From assembly GCA_003635265.1 (NCBI GenBank), contig PYIZ01000050.1, positions 62,001-126,000 on the forward strand: a stretch of DNA of 64,000 nt, in the 5' to 3' direction. The DNA comes from Candidatus Poribacteria bacterium. GTDB lineage: Bacteria; Poribacteria; WGA-4E; PCPOR2b. Positions within the stretch are counted from its first letter, which is position 1. Each line of letters begins with the position of its first letter. The notes below the pieces were generated by a model. That model saw nothing but the letters and a program-made list of their open reading frames with translations. It ran no database searches and was not told where the DNA came from. Position numbers and translations under genes: made by a program. This document shows, piece after piece, positions 17,171-25,998 of this stretch.

Positions 17171-18712
17171 TTATTCACACGGTGGAAACATTGGCCGATG
17201 TTTCGCGGGTGGTGACATAGCGACGATCTGGTCGCCCCGCCAATCAATGGTGTAGTTTTCAAAGCATATACTCTCGACTGTTCGTGTATCACGCATTGGG
17301 AAAGTAATAATACTTGATGAAGGGGTCTCATTGCCAGTGTTAAGTAGGTATGACTGGATGAATATCTTCTGAGATTCCACACCATTTACTTCCAGACGAA
17401 CATCGTTCTTATCCACCCAAGACGGGATACGCACCAGCAGCGGTCGCCCACTTCGGTTCTCAATTTCAAGGCGTCCTGTTCGGGAAAGATAACTGGTAAG
17501 GCGCACCCCTTCCGCTTCGTGGCTGAATAACAGATTGATGCGTACGCCGGCATCGTCTGAAGTAATAATGGACGATAAGGCTTCACACATCCCATCCACG
17601 GCACCAGATGTAATATCATAGGTTGTGATAGTGGCGTCTGGACGCAAGAGGTAATCGTTGGGCGTTGGAAAGCTGAAGCCACCGCACAGGCGTGAGGCAC
17701 GACGATGAAGGCTATCATCTGTTTCATCAGGATCGTCGGGCAGGTCGTCTACATCAATAACTTGAGAAGGCAGGAGATGTCCGCGAAGTATACGCTCTGC
17801 GTCCTCGAAGTAGTTTGCCCAGCCGGCGTGCCCCAAAAGGAGCGCGGCACGCAGCAGGTCGCCGGTGTTGTTGGATTCACCGCGGGGATGGAATTTATGC
17901 AGCGACTCCATTGACCAACCAAAGCTGCTGTTGAAACGTGGACATCCGACATCGTAAATGGCTTTGACTCTGTTCAACAGATCTGCATCGTTGGTGAGGA
18001 GCGCGAGATCAAGCATTCCGGCGACTATGGCGTTGAGGGAGTGACCGTGAGTCCCCGCTGCTTCCTTGAGTGCACCTTCGGGCGTGAAACAGTGTTCCAG
18101 TGCGTAGGAGGTCATGAGTCCTGCTAATTCCAAGCCAACCTCATCGTCTGTAATACGATAATTCCGAACCAACGCATCAATAGCGCGACCTTCCTGCGAT
18201 GGCTGGTGATTATATTCTGAGACGTAAGAGGGAAGACGATCGAGTTGGATGGCACCGTCGTCATCAAGGGCAGCGCGGGTAGTCCGAATCATCCGCCGAC
18301 TCCACTCCCGCGCACGCTCATCACCGCGAAGGATAAGACCGTTCAGGGCGTGCGTGGATTCCCGTATGTTGTGGAGATGGACGAAACGTTCACCTGTGTC
18401 ATTATCCGCTGTACCGGGCAGGTTGTCCGCTTCATCGAACAGCGCTATCTGAAGATCGGCGAGATCCGCCCAGATGGCTTCATCCACACATTCCTCTGTG
18501 GCGCGCTCCGCCATGCCGATAGCGTGGATGGCTCTAGCGACATCGTGACACCAGTCCCATGCGCCAGAGTGACGAAACGGGTTCAACTGTCCGTCAGCGA
18601 AGCCGATAGACCAATACGGCATGTGTTTATTCGTCGGATCAAGTCCGCCTACAAGCGAATTCAATCCCAACCGAATATGGCCCAGCATATCTACTGGTTC
18701 CAGATGCTGCAT
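17171..18712 (-). CDS. GH127-like (six-hairpin) glycoside hydrolase-related protein
   Basis: 513 residues. The first 350 residues look like an alpha/alpha barrel (repeated helices with HGHSLNAIVAGMLDLALL). The last 150 look like a beta-sandwich with EGVRLTSYLSRTGRLEIENR, LLVRIPSWVDKNDVRLEVNG, a pattern typical of the GH127/DUF1680 arabinofuranosidase group. No signal peptide is seen. I cannot see the GH127 cysteine-zinc catalytic motif, so activity is uncertain. ATG at 18712 has AAGGGGG upstream. It is followed by an ABC exporter and preceded by a CDF metal transporter. Confidence 0.65.
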   Translation of the reverse strand: MQHLEPVDMLGHIRLGLNSLVGGLDPTNKHMPYWSIGFADGQLNPFRHSGAWDWCHDVARAIHAIGMAERATEECVDEAIWADLADLQIALFDEADNLPGTADNDTGERFVHLHNIRESTHALNGLILRGDERAREWSRRMIRTTRAALDDDGAIQLDRLPSYVSEYNHQPSQEGRAIDALVRNYRITDDEVGLELAGLMTSYALEHCFTPEGALKEAAGTHGHSLNAIVAGMLDLALLTNDADLLNRVKAIYDVGCPRFNSSFGWSMESLHKFHPRGESNNTGDLLRAALLLGHAGWANYFEDAERILRGHLLPSQVIDVDDLPDDPDETDDSLHRRASRLCGGFSFPTPNDYLLRPDATITTYDITSGAVDGMCEALSSIITSDDAGVRINLLFSHEAEGVRLTSYLSRTGRLEIENRSGRPLLVRIPSWVDKNDVRLEVNGVESQKIFIQSYLLNTGNETPSSSIITFPMRDTRTVESICFENYTIDWRGDQIVAMSPPAKHRPMFPPCE

Positions 18713-18750
18713 ATACTATCCCCCTTTTAGCTTGACCCCCAATCTGTGTG

Positions 18751-19839
18751 CTATACGACGTGTGAGTGAGTCGGTAAACCGTCGTGGCTATGTTCCATAA
18801 TACTGTGGTGATGTTCGCCAGATTCTTCGACCGGGTCAATATGGATGACCGCCCTAGACAGATAGCTCAGATGATGGAAAAGCTGATGTTGAACCTCTTT
18901 TGCTATCTCATGCCCTTCGGCAACAGATAGGTGTGGCGCTACGGCGATATTAACTTCCGCATGTAGACGGTGTCCAATCCAACGGCTGCGCACGTCTGTT
19001 ACCTCCTCAACCCCCTCAACATGGTGAGCGGCATGGTTTATCTCATCAATGACATCGGTGTCCACACCGTCCAACAAGCGCGTAAATACCGCTTTGCCCG
19101 ACTGCAACACAATCCCAAAAATCGCGATAGTAATAAGCACTCCAACGATGGGATCTGCAAGCGGATGGACGAACCGTATCCCGAGCACTCCCACCAACAC
19201 CGCGAGGCTTGTCCAACCATCAACGCGTGCGTGGTAACCGTCCGCAATAAGCGCAGCACTCCCAATCTCTTTTCCAACCTTAATCCGAAATATTGCAACC
19301 CCTTCATTGCCTATAAAACCAATCACCGATGCGGCAGCAACGACCCAAAGGTGTTCAACAATTTTAGGGTTAAAGAAGCGGTTGATTGATTCGTATCCTG
19401 CGTAAATTGCGCTGAACAGTATCGTAAGCACGATTGCGATACCCGCTAAATCCTCGACACGCCCGTAACCGTAAGTAAACCGTTTGCTCGGTTTTAATCG
19501 GGCGAAGGAGAAAGCAATCCACAACGGAATCGCAGTCGCCGCATCGCCAAAGTTGTGGATCGTGTCAGAAAGCAGTGCGACGCTGTTGGAAATCACAACC
19601 ACGCCAACTTGCAACAGTGCAGTTACCATCAATCCTAGGAAGGACCACTTTATCGCCCAGATGCCGCGCTCCGTGGTTACGATGGACGGGTCAACGACGC
19701 CGTGCGTATGACCATGTTCCCCATGGTCGTGACTGTGACCATGATCATCGTGTTCCTCATGGTCGTGGTGGTCATGATCGTGACCATGACCGTGATGATG
19801 GTGATGTCCGTCATGATGATGCGCTTTTTTCCTAGACAT
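18751..19839 (-). CDS. Cation diffusion facilitator (zinc/divalent metal exporter), His-rich
   Basis: 362 residues. The N-terminal 45 residues are almost only H, D, G and E and probably buffer metal in the cytoplasm; a shorter His cluster ends the protein. Six membrane helices follow. Transport-site residues are seen as HNFGD (helix II) and DGYHARVDGW (helix V), the HxxxD pairs that point to Zn2+ transport. The cytoplasmic C-terminal ferredoxin-like domain (about 250-335) includes VTDVRSRWIGHRLHAEVNI. GGAGGT precedes the ATG. It exports Zn2+ or similar ions against protons. Confidence 0.95.
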   Translation of the reverse strand: MSRKKAHHHDGHHHHHGHGHDHDHHDHEEHDDHGHSHDHGEHGHTHGVVDPSIVTTERGIWAIKWSFLGLMVTALLQVGVVVISNSVALLSDTIHNFGDAATAIPLWIAFSFARLKPSKRFTYGYGRVEDLAGIAIVLTILFSAIYAGYESINRFFNPKIVEHLWVVAAASVIGFIGNEGVAIFRIKVGKEIGSAALIADGYHARVDGWTSLAVLVGVLGIRFVHPLADPIVGVLITIAIFGIVLQSGKAVFTRLLDGVDTDVIDEINHAAHHVEGVEEVTDVRSRWIGHRLHAEVNIAVAPHLSVAEGHEIAKEVQHQLFHHLSYLSRAVIHIDPVEESGEHHHSIMEHSHDGLPTHSHVV

Positions 19840-19963
19840 TAAGAACCACCTCCCGCAATGCGTTCATTAGTGCATTGATTCATTCGTTCATTAAAAAGAA
19901 TGGCTCATGTTAAGAAATAGTGCAAATCCCGTTCCGCCTGCCTGCTCTCGGCTTGTCGGAGTC

Positions 19964-20066
19964 CCGATTTATCCCGATACATCGGGATAAATCGGAGGAA
20001 ACCGAGTTTTGCCGTCCGTTCCGAGACCAGGAAAAAAACTCGGTTTCTCTTCCCCGATATATCGGG
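19964..20066. repeat. Cluster of inverted repeats in the 299-bp gap before the CDF gene
   Basis: Three nested palindromes lie in the gap 19840-20138. First, a perfect 15-bp stem with 2-base loop (19964-19978 and 19981-19995, arms CCGATTTATCCCGAT). Second, arms AACCGAGTTTT (20000-20010) and AAAACTCGGTT (20036-20046 approximately). Third, CCCGATATATCGGG (20053-20066). CCCGAT recurs in two of them. The rest of the gap shows TTCATT-rich low-complexity sequence (19861-19898) and no gene. It looks like a mobile or REP-like intergenic element. Confidence 0.6.
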
Positions 20067-20130
20067 ATTTTCAACGTGGTTTGCACTTTCTTTTTCGTTT
20101 TCTGGTTTTCACGTCCTCCCGTTTTCGGTT

Positions 20131-20150
20131 TTTACGCATCACATTTCACG
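20131..20150. repeat. Copy 2 of the 20-bp dispersed repeat
   Basis: It matches 13681-13700 at 17 of 20 positions. It overlaps the stop and last codons of the Gfo/Idh/MocA gene at 20139, so the C-terminal residues of that protein may be repeat-derived. Confidence 0.5.
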
Positions 20151-21170
20151 TGGCAAAGGCAAGTGAATCTTCGCGCTGTCCTGCGATTGTGACTGCAATG
20201 CTCCCAGCATGATCTCCAGTGTGTGTCGGGCGCGGCGCGGAGGCGAACTACTTGGCACATCGTTCCAGACCATCTGGGCAAGTTCCCGAACGGGATGGAT
20301 CAAGCTATCACCGAAGTAATCCCCGTAGGTTTCACCTTCGGGTGCCGGTGCTTCCGCTGCTGTCCCTTCGGGCTGATCTGTCTTCCACGCTTTGCAATGG
20401 CTGTCGTTCAAAACATAGCGACCATTCGGTCCTTGGAGATCGAATTCGCAACCGGCGGGTGTCATCTTAGCACTGTTCACGATGCCGCGCACCCCGTTGG
20501 CGAACTCAATAATAATTGACGAGGCTGGATCGAGATCAGGATCTCTCCCACCTTCCCCCTTGTACTCGAGACCGTAGTCTTCAAAGCCTTGCTCGTGTGC
20601 AGCGATGAGCCAGACCGGATCCGCGTCAGCAAAATAACAGACCGCGTCAATGAGATGGGTGCCGTTACGGAAAAGCATTGATCGACGCCCTCCCATGTGT
20701 GCAATAATACGGGTCAGTCCGCCGATTTCACCATTCCGAACCGCGGTTCGCACCCCTTGATACAACGGCAGCCAACTCCGCGTGTGATCTACCGACATCT
20801 TGGTCCCATTTCGCTCAACCGTCTCAATAATCCGATCTGCATCTTCAAGGTTAATTGTCAACGGTTTCTCGCAGAGAATCCCTTTGACCCCGGCGTCCGA
20901 TGCGTCACAGACCGGATTGGTGTGATAATCGTCCGGCGTTGCTACGCTGACGACATCCAGATTCTCCTTTTCGAGCATGGTGCGATAGTCGTTGTACTCG
21001 TGGACGGAGCCGCGTGTAATCCGTGACCGCTCGAAGAAGTTGTCGAGGACATCGGGTTTCAGGTCGCAGACTGCGACGAGTTCAAATTCGGAGGCATTGG
21101 CGTAGGCATATCCATGATATGATCCCAAGCCGCAACCGATAACACCTGCCCGTAATTTTTCGTTGCTCAT
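20139..21170 (-). CDS. Gfo/Idh/MocA-family NAD(P)-dependent oxidoreductase
   Basis: 343 residues. The N-terminal Rossmann fold starts RAGVIGCGLGSYHGYAYA, the GxGxxG-type motif. CEKPLTINLEDADRI around residue 100 is the EKP motif with the substrate-binding lysine. The C-terminal alpha/beta domain includes ANGVRGIVNSAKM. Members oxidise or reduce sugars and inositols. The last eight or so residues are encoded by a short dispersed repeat. GAGGT lies before ATG at 21170. It is a stand-alone gene near a phytanoyl-CoA dioxygenase, a pairing often seen in such genomes. Confidence 0.92.
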   Translation of the reverse strand: MSNEKLRAGVIGCGLGSYHGYAYANASEFELVAVCDLKPDVLDNFFERSRITRGSVHEYNDYRTMLEKENLDVVSVATPDDYHTNPVCDASDAGVKGILCEKPLTINLEDADRIIETVERNGTKMSVDHTRSWLPLYQGVRTAVRNGEIGGLTRIIAHMGGRRSMLFRNGTHLIDAVCYFADADPVWLIAAHEQGFEDYGLEYKGEGGRDPDLDPASSIIIEFANGVRGIVNSAKMTPAGCEFDLQGPNGRYVLNDSHCKAWKTDQPEGTAAEAPAPEGETYGDYFGDSLIHPVRELAQMVWNDVPSSSPPRRARHTLEIMLGALQSQSQDSAKIHLPLPREM

Positions 21171-21274
21171 CTATTTACCTCATTCTGTTTGTGGCGAGTT
21201 ACGTAGTTGATTTTAATCCAGTCAAATTTATCCATAGACCCCATCAATTTGCCTGCTACCTGAAAATGTGCGGT

Positions 21275-21628
21275 TCAGGACTCGATACGTTCCACTATCC
21301 AAGACAATATGAAAATTTCTTCCTGCAGAAACCGCTCCTTATACTTTTCAATGGCTTGCCGAAAAAAACTATCCGCTCGGTTGATGTCCGTTGCATAAAC
21401 CATCACTGTTAAGAGTTTGTCCTCGAACAATTGCGTAGACTCGCCGCGCCAGAATCCGCGCAACGCTTGGTTTTCTGACTCTGGAGAGAGGGTCATTCCA
21501 CCAAATTCTTCTCACAGTTCTTTATACGTTTGGTCAAATCGTTCTTCTTCAATTCTAAGACGATTTCCCTCTGCATTGGGATTGTATGTTAGGGGCAGGT
21601 ACATCTCGTATCGTTTCCCAAGTGCCAT
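21275..21628 (-). pseudogene. Small conserved hypothetical gene interrupted by an in-frame TGA
   Basis: Reading from ATG at 21628 gives 38 residues (GKRYEMYLPLTYNPNAEG...) and then TGA at 21514-21512. The same frame continues without further stops for 78 residues to 21275 (EEFGGMTLSPESENQALRGF...). The two parts together look like one family I have seen as a hypothetical protein with YELYLPLRYNDG...EEFGGLT...GIW, in which the TGA position is inside a helix before EEFGG. A single CGA-to-TGA change would explain it. The second half could be translated from ATG 21496 as 73 residues. The gene follows the 70-residue protein by 11 bp. Confidence 0.65.
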
Positions 21629-21639
21629 TACCTTATCCC

Positions 21640-21852
21640 CTACTTTCTCTTGTACCCAGAGACGCTTTTTTGGACTTCTTCCTCACTTAACACTTCGATA
21701 GGCAAACCTTTACTCATGAGCCATTCGTGATCTCTATCTCCAATGACATAAATTCGTTCAGGAATATAGGAAGACCGACAGTTTCTCATAATGGTATGAA
21801 GGGTTTCCTCTGCCAATTCCTTGTCATCGGTTTTGATTCGGATTGCTGGCAT
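21640..21852 (-). CDS. Small hypothetical protein
   Basis: 70 residues from ATG at 21852, which has AAGGAGG about 11 bases upstream; the frame is open further but without an RBS. It starts PAIRIKTDDKELAEETL and contains YIPERIYVIGDRDHEWL; it looks soluble. I do not recognise the family. It is paired with the interrupted gene 11 bp downstream. Confidence 0.6.
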   Translation of the reverse strand: MPAIRIKTDDKELAEETLHTIMRNCRSSYIPERIYVIGDRDHEWLMSKGLPIEVLSEEEVQKSVSGYKRK

Positions 21853-21964
21853 TTTTGTATTTTCCTCCTTATCCAGAATTGATTTATCAACTTCAAGTGC
21901 ACAACTCCTATTTACAAAATACCCGCGACGTTGTGCGATCATTCTACGCTCAATTCACCAGACA

Positions 21965-22831
21965 CTATGATGCCTCGGTATGGGTATTCTGAGGCAATCC
22001 TGCGGGGAAGCCGTAGGGGAGGTCATTGCGATCTGCGGGCAGGGGCCAGCTTTGCCCGCCGAGATTCTGGAACGACTTGTGTCGACCACAGAGCCATAAG
22101 AACATTTCCGACACCTTGATTGTGTCGCGGAACTGCTCTACATATGCGCCGCCAGGACCAGTGTATTGAGCGGTCGCAAAATCGAAATCTGGCTCAATCA
22201 CCCAATCCCGTTGTGGCGGGGTAGTGCGCCAGTAGAAGTATTTGAGTAGGTTGCGGATGCCCGAAGCGGTTGACGGTCCGCGGCGATGCCAGATGTGGTA
22301 TACGGTCAGGAAGATGGAACCGGCGGGCGCGGTAGTGGGAATAGCGCCCTTGATGCTAGCCAGATGTCCCATGAACCTCGCTTTGTTGCGGACAAGATGG
22401 GTCCCCGGCACAATCTGCGTCGGTCCCATTTCAATGGGCGTATCCTGTGGGTAGTAGAAAACCTGCAAAAAGTTGAGTTCGTGGGTGTAGTGATAGTTAC
22501 CGTCCACATGCCACCCACCCACAGCCTGAATGGGACACTGCACGCGGTGGTTACTCATTAGTATCGGCAGGTGAAAGTTGGACCCTAGAAGGGAACGCAC
22601 AGCGCCAGCGGCGGCAGGGTGAACTATCACGTTCTCAACGAACCAGTCTTCCATCAGGATACCGCTTGGCTCCATATAGGAGTGTTGGTCGCAGTATTCC
22701 ATCGTCCTGCGATTGACATCATCGGGAACAACCCCCTCAAGCATTAGATAACCGTTCTTGCAGAACTCTAGCACCTCAGTATCCGTCATCGTCGATTCGC
22801 AGTCGTAGGTTTTCCGCTCTGATATTCGCAT
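21965..22831 (-). CDS. Phytanoyl-CoA dioxygenase (PhyH) family protein
   Basis: 288 residues. It has the 2-oxoglutarate/Fe(II) dioxygenase pattern of PhyH: a start with FCKNGYLMLEGVVPDD, the metal HxD in VGGWHVDGNYHY (near 106-108), and a distal histidine with the 2-oxoglutarate arginine in YHIWHRRGPSTASGIRN (about 178-195). Members hydroxylate diverse small molecules, and many bacterial ones act on halogenated or nonribosomal natural products. The substrate is unknown. It starts 3 bp after the 123-residue hypothetical gene and is co-transcribed with it. Confidence 0.9.
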   Translation of the reverse strand: MRISERKTYDCESTMTDTEVLEFCKNGYLMLEGVVPDDVNRRTMEYCDQHSYMEPSGILMEDWFVENVIVHPAAAGAVRSLLGSNFHLPILMSNHRVQCPIQAVGGWHVDGNYHYTHELNFLQVFYYPQDTPIEMGPTQIVPGTHLVRNKARFMGHLASIKGAIPTTAPAGSIFLTVYHIWHRRGPSTASGIRNLLKYFYWRTTPPQRDWVIEPDFDFATAQYTGPGGAYVEQFRDTIKVSEMFLWLCGRHKSFQNLGGQSWPLPADRNDLPYGFPAGLPQNTHTEAS

Positions 22832-22834
22832 CGT

Positions 22835-23206
22835 TTACCTCCAGCGTTCAAGAATGAATTCAGCACCCAAGCCGTAGAACTCCTTTTCATCTACAGCAAG
22901 CAGCGCCATATTCGGGAAAGAAATAATCCGCCAGCCATCCCGGACAGCTTCTAGGACCGTCTGATAGGGCCAATCCTCCGGATCAGACGGTCCCTCACGA
23001 AGTTCTCCATCCTCAACCAACAGCATACCGACCACCGCCGCTCCGGGAGAGGTGGTCACCGCTTGCAAGTAGAGGATATCCTGCCGTTTCGGACTGTCTA
23101 CCCCCGCAATATCTGCAATTCCCTTGCGCAGATTCGCTTCCGTCAGCGTCCCCTGTTGGAGTTCTGTCGCTAGTGCCTCTACGATTTCTTTCTGTGCTTC
23201 GGTCAT
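22835..23206 (-). CDS. Hypothetical protein in tandem with PhyH
   Basis: 123 residues, soluble, no motif recognised. It starts with a helical segment (KEIVEALATELQQGTLTEAN), then a mixed alpha/beta part containing WPYQTVLEAVRDGWRIISFP and YGLGAEFILERW at the end. AAGGAA precedes ATG at 23206. Its stop is 3 bp from the PhyH start, so a functional link to the dioxygenase is likely but unproven. Confidence 0.65.
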   Translation of the reverse strand: MTEAQKEIVEALATELQQGTLTEANLRKGIADIAGVDSPKRQDILYLQAVTTSPGAAVVGMLLVEDGELREGPSDPEDWPYQTVLEAVRDGWRIISFPNMALLAVDEKEFYGLGAEFILERWR

Positions 23207-23522
23207 TGGGTTTTTTCCTTGTTCAAAGTTATGGTTCTACTCGCAAAAATTCCAGTTATCCCTCCGCCGCATTATACACGAATTCATTTGCCTTGCCAAT
23301 AGAAAACATGATACGATTAAAAAAATCCCTTTACCTACTTGGCAGTCCACCGGTTTCCGAGTTTGGACGCCACATAGGGGAGTCCGGATTTCCTTTGTAA
23401 ATCTCTATACGTTGCTGGCATTTACAAAAACTACATAAGTTGTGAATTTATAAATAGAGGCTGGGGTATATAACAACGGTCCCGTTCAACTCCTTAGATC
23501 AAAATCTCGGAAAGGAATCAAC
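23207..23522. other. 316-bp divergent intergenic region
   Basis: It lies between the divergent 123-residue gene and the plus-strand Gfo/Idh/MocA gene. The AT-rich part at 23421-23475 holds TTTACA, TTTATAAAT and TATATAAC, which could form weak promoters for 23523, but none has consensus spacing. I see no gene or strong repeat in it. Confidence 0.5.
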
Positions 23523-24482
23523 ATGTTAAAGGCAGGATTTATCGGTGCGGGCGGACGAAGTCAAGGCGCGCACTACCCGAATGTGAACCGTCTCGAAGAT
23601 GATGTTGAGATGGTTGCGGTATGTGAACTTGACGAAGAACGAATGGATCAAGTCGCCAAGAAATATGAATTCCAGCATACTTTCACAAATCACCGTGAAA
23701 TGCTCGACAACGTTGACTTGGATATTATCTACTGCGTGATGCGTGAGGAGTGGATATTGCAACCCGCACTCGATTGCCTCAACGCGGGGAAACATATCTT
23801 CATCGAAAAGCCGCCCGGTGCTAACAGCGATGAGACGCAGCAGCTGCTCGACACTGCAATCGCAAATGATGTCTATGCGATGGTCGGTTTTCAACGCCGT
23901 TACGCTGCGGTAACCCGTGAAGCGATGCGCCGCGTGGCAGAGAAAGGGCGTGTTTCTACAGCAATAACCACCTTCAACAAGCAGATTCTCGGCGGTGATG
24001 GCAAGGAGTTCACGACAACACTCTGGAACGATGTGTGTCACGTTGTTGATCTTCTGCGATATATGGCGGGCGGCGAACCCATTGAGGTAACAGCATATCG
24101 GGACAAGTTCGGCAGCGAAAGTCGAAACTGTTACACCGCACTCGTCCGCTTTGATAACGATGTTACTGGTGTGCTACTTGGGAATCGTGCGTCAGGAGGT
24201 CGGGTGCTTCGCTCAGAACTTCACGGCGTGGGGATTGGGTGTTACACGAAGATTCCGGCGGAGATCGAGATCCACGAGGACAACCAGAGCCACACAATGG
24301 GCGGTTGGGAGGTTGATGGCGTTGACGAGCGGGATACGCCTCGATATGAAGGTGTCCTAACGATGCACGAGCACTTCGTAGACTGCGTCCGTAACAAGAG
24401 AGTCCCGATTAGTGATCTTCGTGACGTGATTCATTCGATTCACCTTGTTGATCAGATTGAAGGGGCTTTGCCTGACTCCTAA
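23523..24482 (+). CDS. Gfo/Idh/MocA-family oxidoreductase, first gene of a three-gene operon
   Basis: 319 residues. KAGFIGAGGRSQGAHYPN is the nucleotide-binding start, HIFIEKPPGANSDETQQL is the EKP motif, and VGFQRRYAAVTREAMRR follows as in the myo-inositol dehydrogenase-like subgroup. DVCHVVDLLRYMAGG contains the catalytic-site HxxD-type pattern. RBS AAAGGAA is upstream of ATG. It is followed by a glutamine-synthetase-like ligase (147 bp) and a HAD phosphatase (4 bp further), suggesting a pathway that oxidises a polyol or sugar and then amidates an acid. Confidence 0.92.
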   Translation: MLKAGFIGAGGRSQGAHYPNVNRLEDDVEMVAVCELDEERMDQVAKKYEFQHTFTNHREMLDNVDLDIIYCVMREEWILQPALDCLNAGKHIFIEKPPGANSDETQQLLDTAIANDVYAMVGFQRRYAAVTREAMRRVAEKGRVSTAITTFNKQILGGDGKEFTTTLWNDVCHVVDLLRYMAGGEPIEVTAYRDKFGSESRNCYTALVRFDNDVTGVLLGNRASGGRVLRSELHGVGIGCYTKIPAEIEIHEDNQSHTMGGWEVDGVDERDTPRYEGVLTMHEHFVDCVRNKRVPISDLRDVIHSIHLVDQIEGALPDS

Positions 24483-24524
24483 AATGTCAGAAATCACGAA
24501 GTGCGCGGGAAATAAGCTGCAGCG

Positions 24525-24552
24525 TTAGCCGGTATCAGACACCACCGGCTAA
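24525..24552. repeat. 9-bp hairpin in the Gfo-GS intergenic gap
   Basis: TTAGCCGGT at 24525-24533 pairs with ACCGGCTAA at 24544-24552 around a 10-base loop. No T-run follows. It could be an mRNA processing or stability hairpin between the two genes rather than a terminator. Confidence 0.5.
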
Positions 24553-24629
24553 TGCCTCAATATCTTGTGTCTGTCAATTGAATTTCGGCAGAAGTTAGAC
24601 CTCCCGCCTCAATGCAGAAGAAGGGCATT

Positions 24630-25994
24630 ATGGAAATAAATCAGATCAAAGCGCACCTTGAAAGCGACAAAATTCAGAAGATTAAACTCGCTGGCTTCGA
24701 TATTGATGGGGTCATGCGCGGCAAATACATTTCGCTCGAAAAATTTTTTTCGGTCATTGAAAAGGGGTTAGGTTTCTGTGATGTGACGTTCGGTTGGGAT
24801 ATGATCGATCAACTCTATGAGCAACCGACCGTCACGGGATGGCATACCGGGTATCCGGATCTCCTCGCCAAGATTGACCTGAGTACATATCGCGTGATGC
24901 CTTGGGAGCCGAGCACAGCGCTGTTTTTGCTTGACTTTTACGAGAGCGAAGATCAGCCACTTGCGGTTTCCCCGCGCCAACTCCTCCAAACAGTTGTCCG
25001 TAAAGCGAACGATATGGGATTCCAGCCATTCATGTCAGCGGAGTACGAATACTTCATCTTCCGAGAGACTCCCCATTCCCTAGAGGACAAAGGGTTTGAG
25101 AACATGACGCCGCTTTCGCCCGGCTGGTTCGGCTACAGTGTGTTACGGGCATCTGCGGCTGCGGATTATGTTCACGCAATTATCGATCAGATGGGGGAGT
25201 ATGACGTTGAACTGGAAGGGATACATACGGAAACGGGTCCCGGTGTGTATGAAACTGCGATTCGCTACGACACCGCCTGCAGCGCCGCAGACAAAGCCGC
25301 ACTGTTCAAAACAGGCGTGAAAGAAATCTTAGCCAGACACGGACTTGTCGCAACTTTCATGGCAAGGTGGAGTCTAGATTACCCCGGTTGCAGCGGTCAT
25401 CTGCACCAGAGCTTATGGAATTTAGAAGGCGATACAAATCTGTTTGCCGACGCATCCGATGCTTGGGGTATGTCTCAAACGATGAAACACTTTATCGCGG
25501 GACAGATCGCGGTAATGCCCGAAATGATGGCACTTATCTGTCCGACAATTAACTCCTACAAGCGGACAGTCCCCGGTGCTTGGGCCCCGACCAGTGCCTC
25601 TTGGGGAATAGAAAATAGAACCTGCGCTCTTCGTGCAATTCCCGGCACCTCCCCTAAATCCACGCGGACCGAATATCGGCTAGCCGGTGCCGATGGCAAT
25701 CCACATATCGCTATGGCGGCAAGCCTCGCCGCTGGGCTATACGGCATTGAGCATCAACTCGATCCCGGCGAACCGTTTGAGGGCAACGCCTATAATGCCC
25801 CTCGAGGGCGATTTGAACTTTTGCCAAGATCGTTGGCGGAAGCAACGGATCAGTTGACAGACAGCGAGATCGTTCGTGCCTGCCTCGGTGATGCGTTCGT
25901 AGATCACTTCATAATCACACGCGAGCATGAAATTACGGAATTCCATCGCGCCATAACCGATTGGGAGCTCAAACGATACTTTGAGATTATCTGA
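24630..25994 (+). CDS. Glutamine-synthetase-family ligase (type III/PuuA-like)
   Basis: 454 residues from ATG at 24630 (AGAAGAAGG upstream). The N-terminal beta-grasp part has IKLAGFDIDGVMRGKYI. The catalytic core shows AEYEYFIF (metal glutamates), HTETGPGVYETAIRY (metal and glutamate binding), GCSGHLHQSLW (metal histidine), NSYKRTVPGAWAPT, WGIENRTCALR and TRTEYRLAGADGNPH (ATP/glutamate arginines). Canonical GS has GADANPY at the last site. Divergence from GlnA and the context suggest it couples ammonia or an amine to another carboxylate, as gamma-glutamylpolyamine and related synthetases do. Its stop is 4 bp before the HAD gene. Confidence 0.9.
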   Translation: MEINQIKAHLESDKIQKIKLAGFDIDGVMRGKYISLEKFFSVIEKGLGFCDVTFGWDMIDQLYEQPTVTGWHTGYPDLLAKIDLSTYRVMPWEPSTALFLLDFYESEDQPLAVSPRQLLQTVVRKANDMGFQPFMSAEYEYFIFRETPHSLEDKGFENMTPLSPGWFGYSVLRASAAADYVHAIIDQMGEYDVELEGIHTETGPGVYETAIRYDTACSAADKAALFKTGVKEILARHGLVATFMARWSLDYPGCSGHLHQSLWNLEGDTNLFADASDAWGMSQTMKHFIAGQIAVMPEMMALICPTINSYKRTVPGAWAPTSASWGIENRTCALRAIPGTSPKSTRTEYRLAGADGNPHIAMAASLAAGLYGIEHQLDPGEPFEGNAYNAPRGRFELLPRSLAEATDQLTDSEIVRACLGDAFVDHFIITREHEITEFHRAITDWELKRYFEII

Positions 25995-25998
25995 TACT

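Noticed and set aside
17171-18712. Assignment as a true GH127 beta-L-arabinofuranosidase
   Set aside because: The cysteine-zinc catalytic cluster of GH127 is not visible, so only a fold-level relation is claimed.
21512-21514. TGA as a selenocysteine codon
   Set aside because: No SECIS-like hairpin is evident after it, and the remembered family has no Cys at this position; a nonsense change is simpler.
23440-23473. Promoter TTGTGA/TATATAAC before the Gfo/Idh/MocA gene
   Set aside because: The spacer is 21 bp, too long for a standard promoter.
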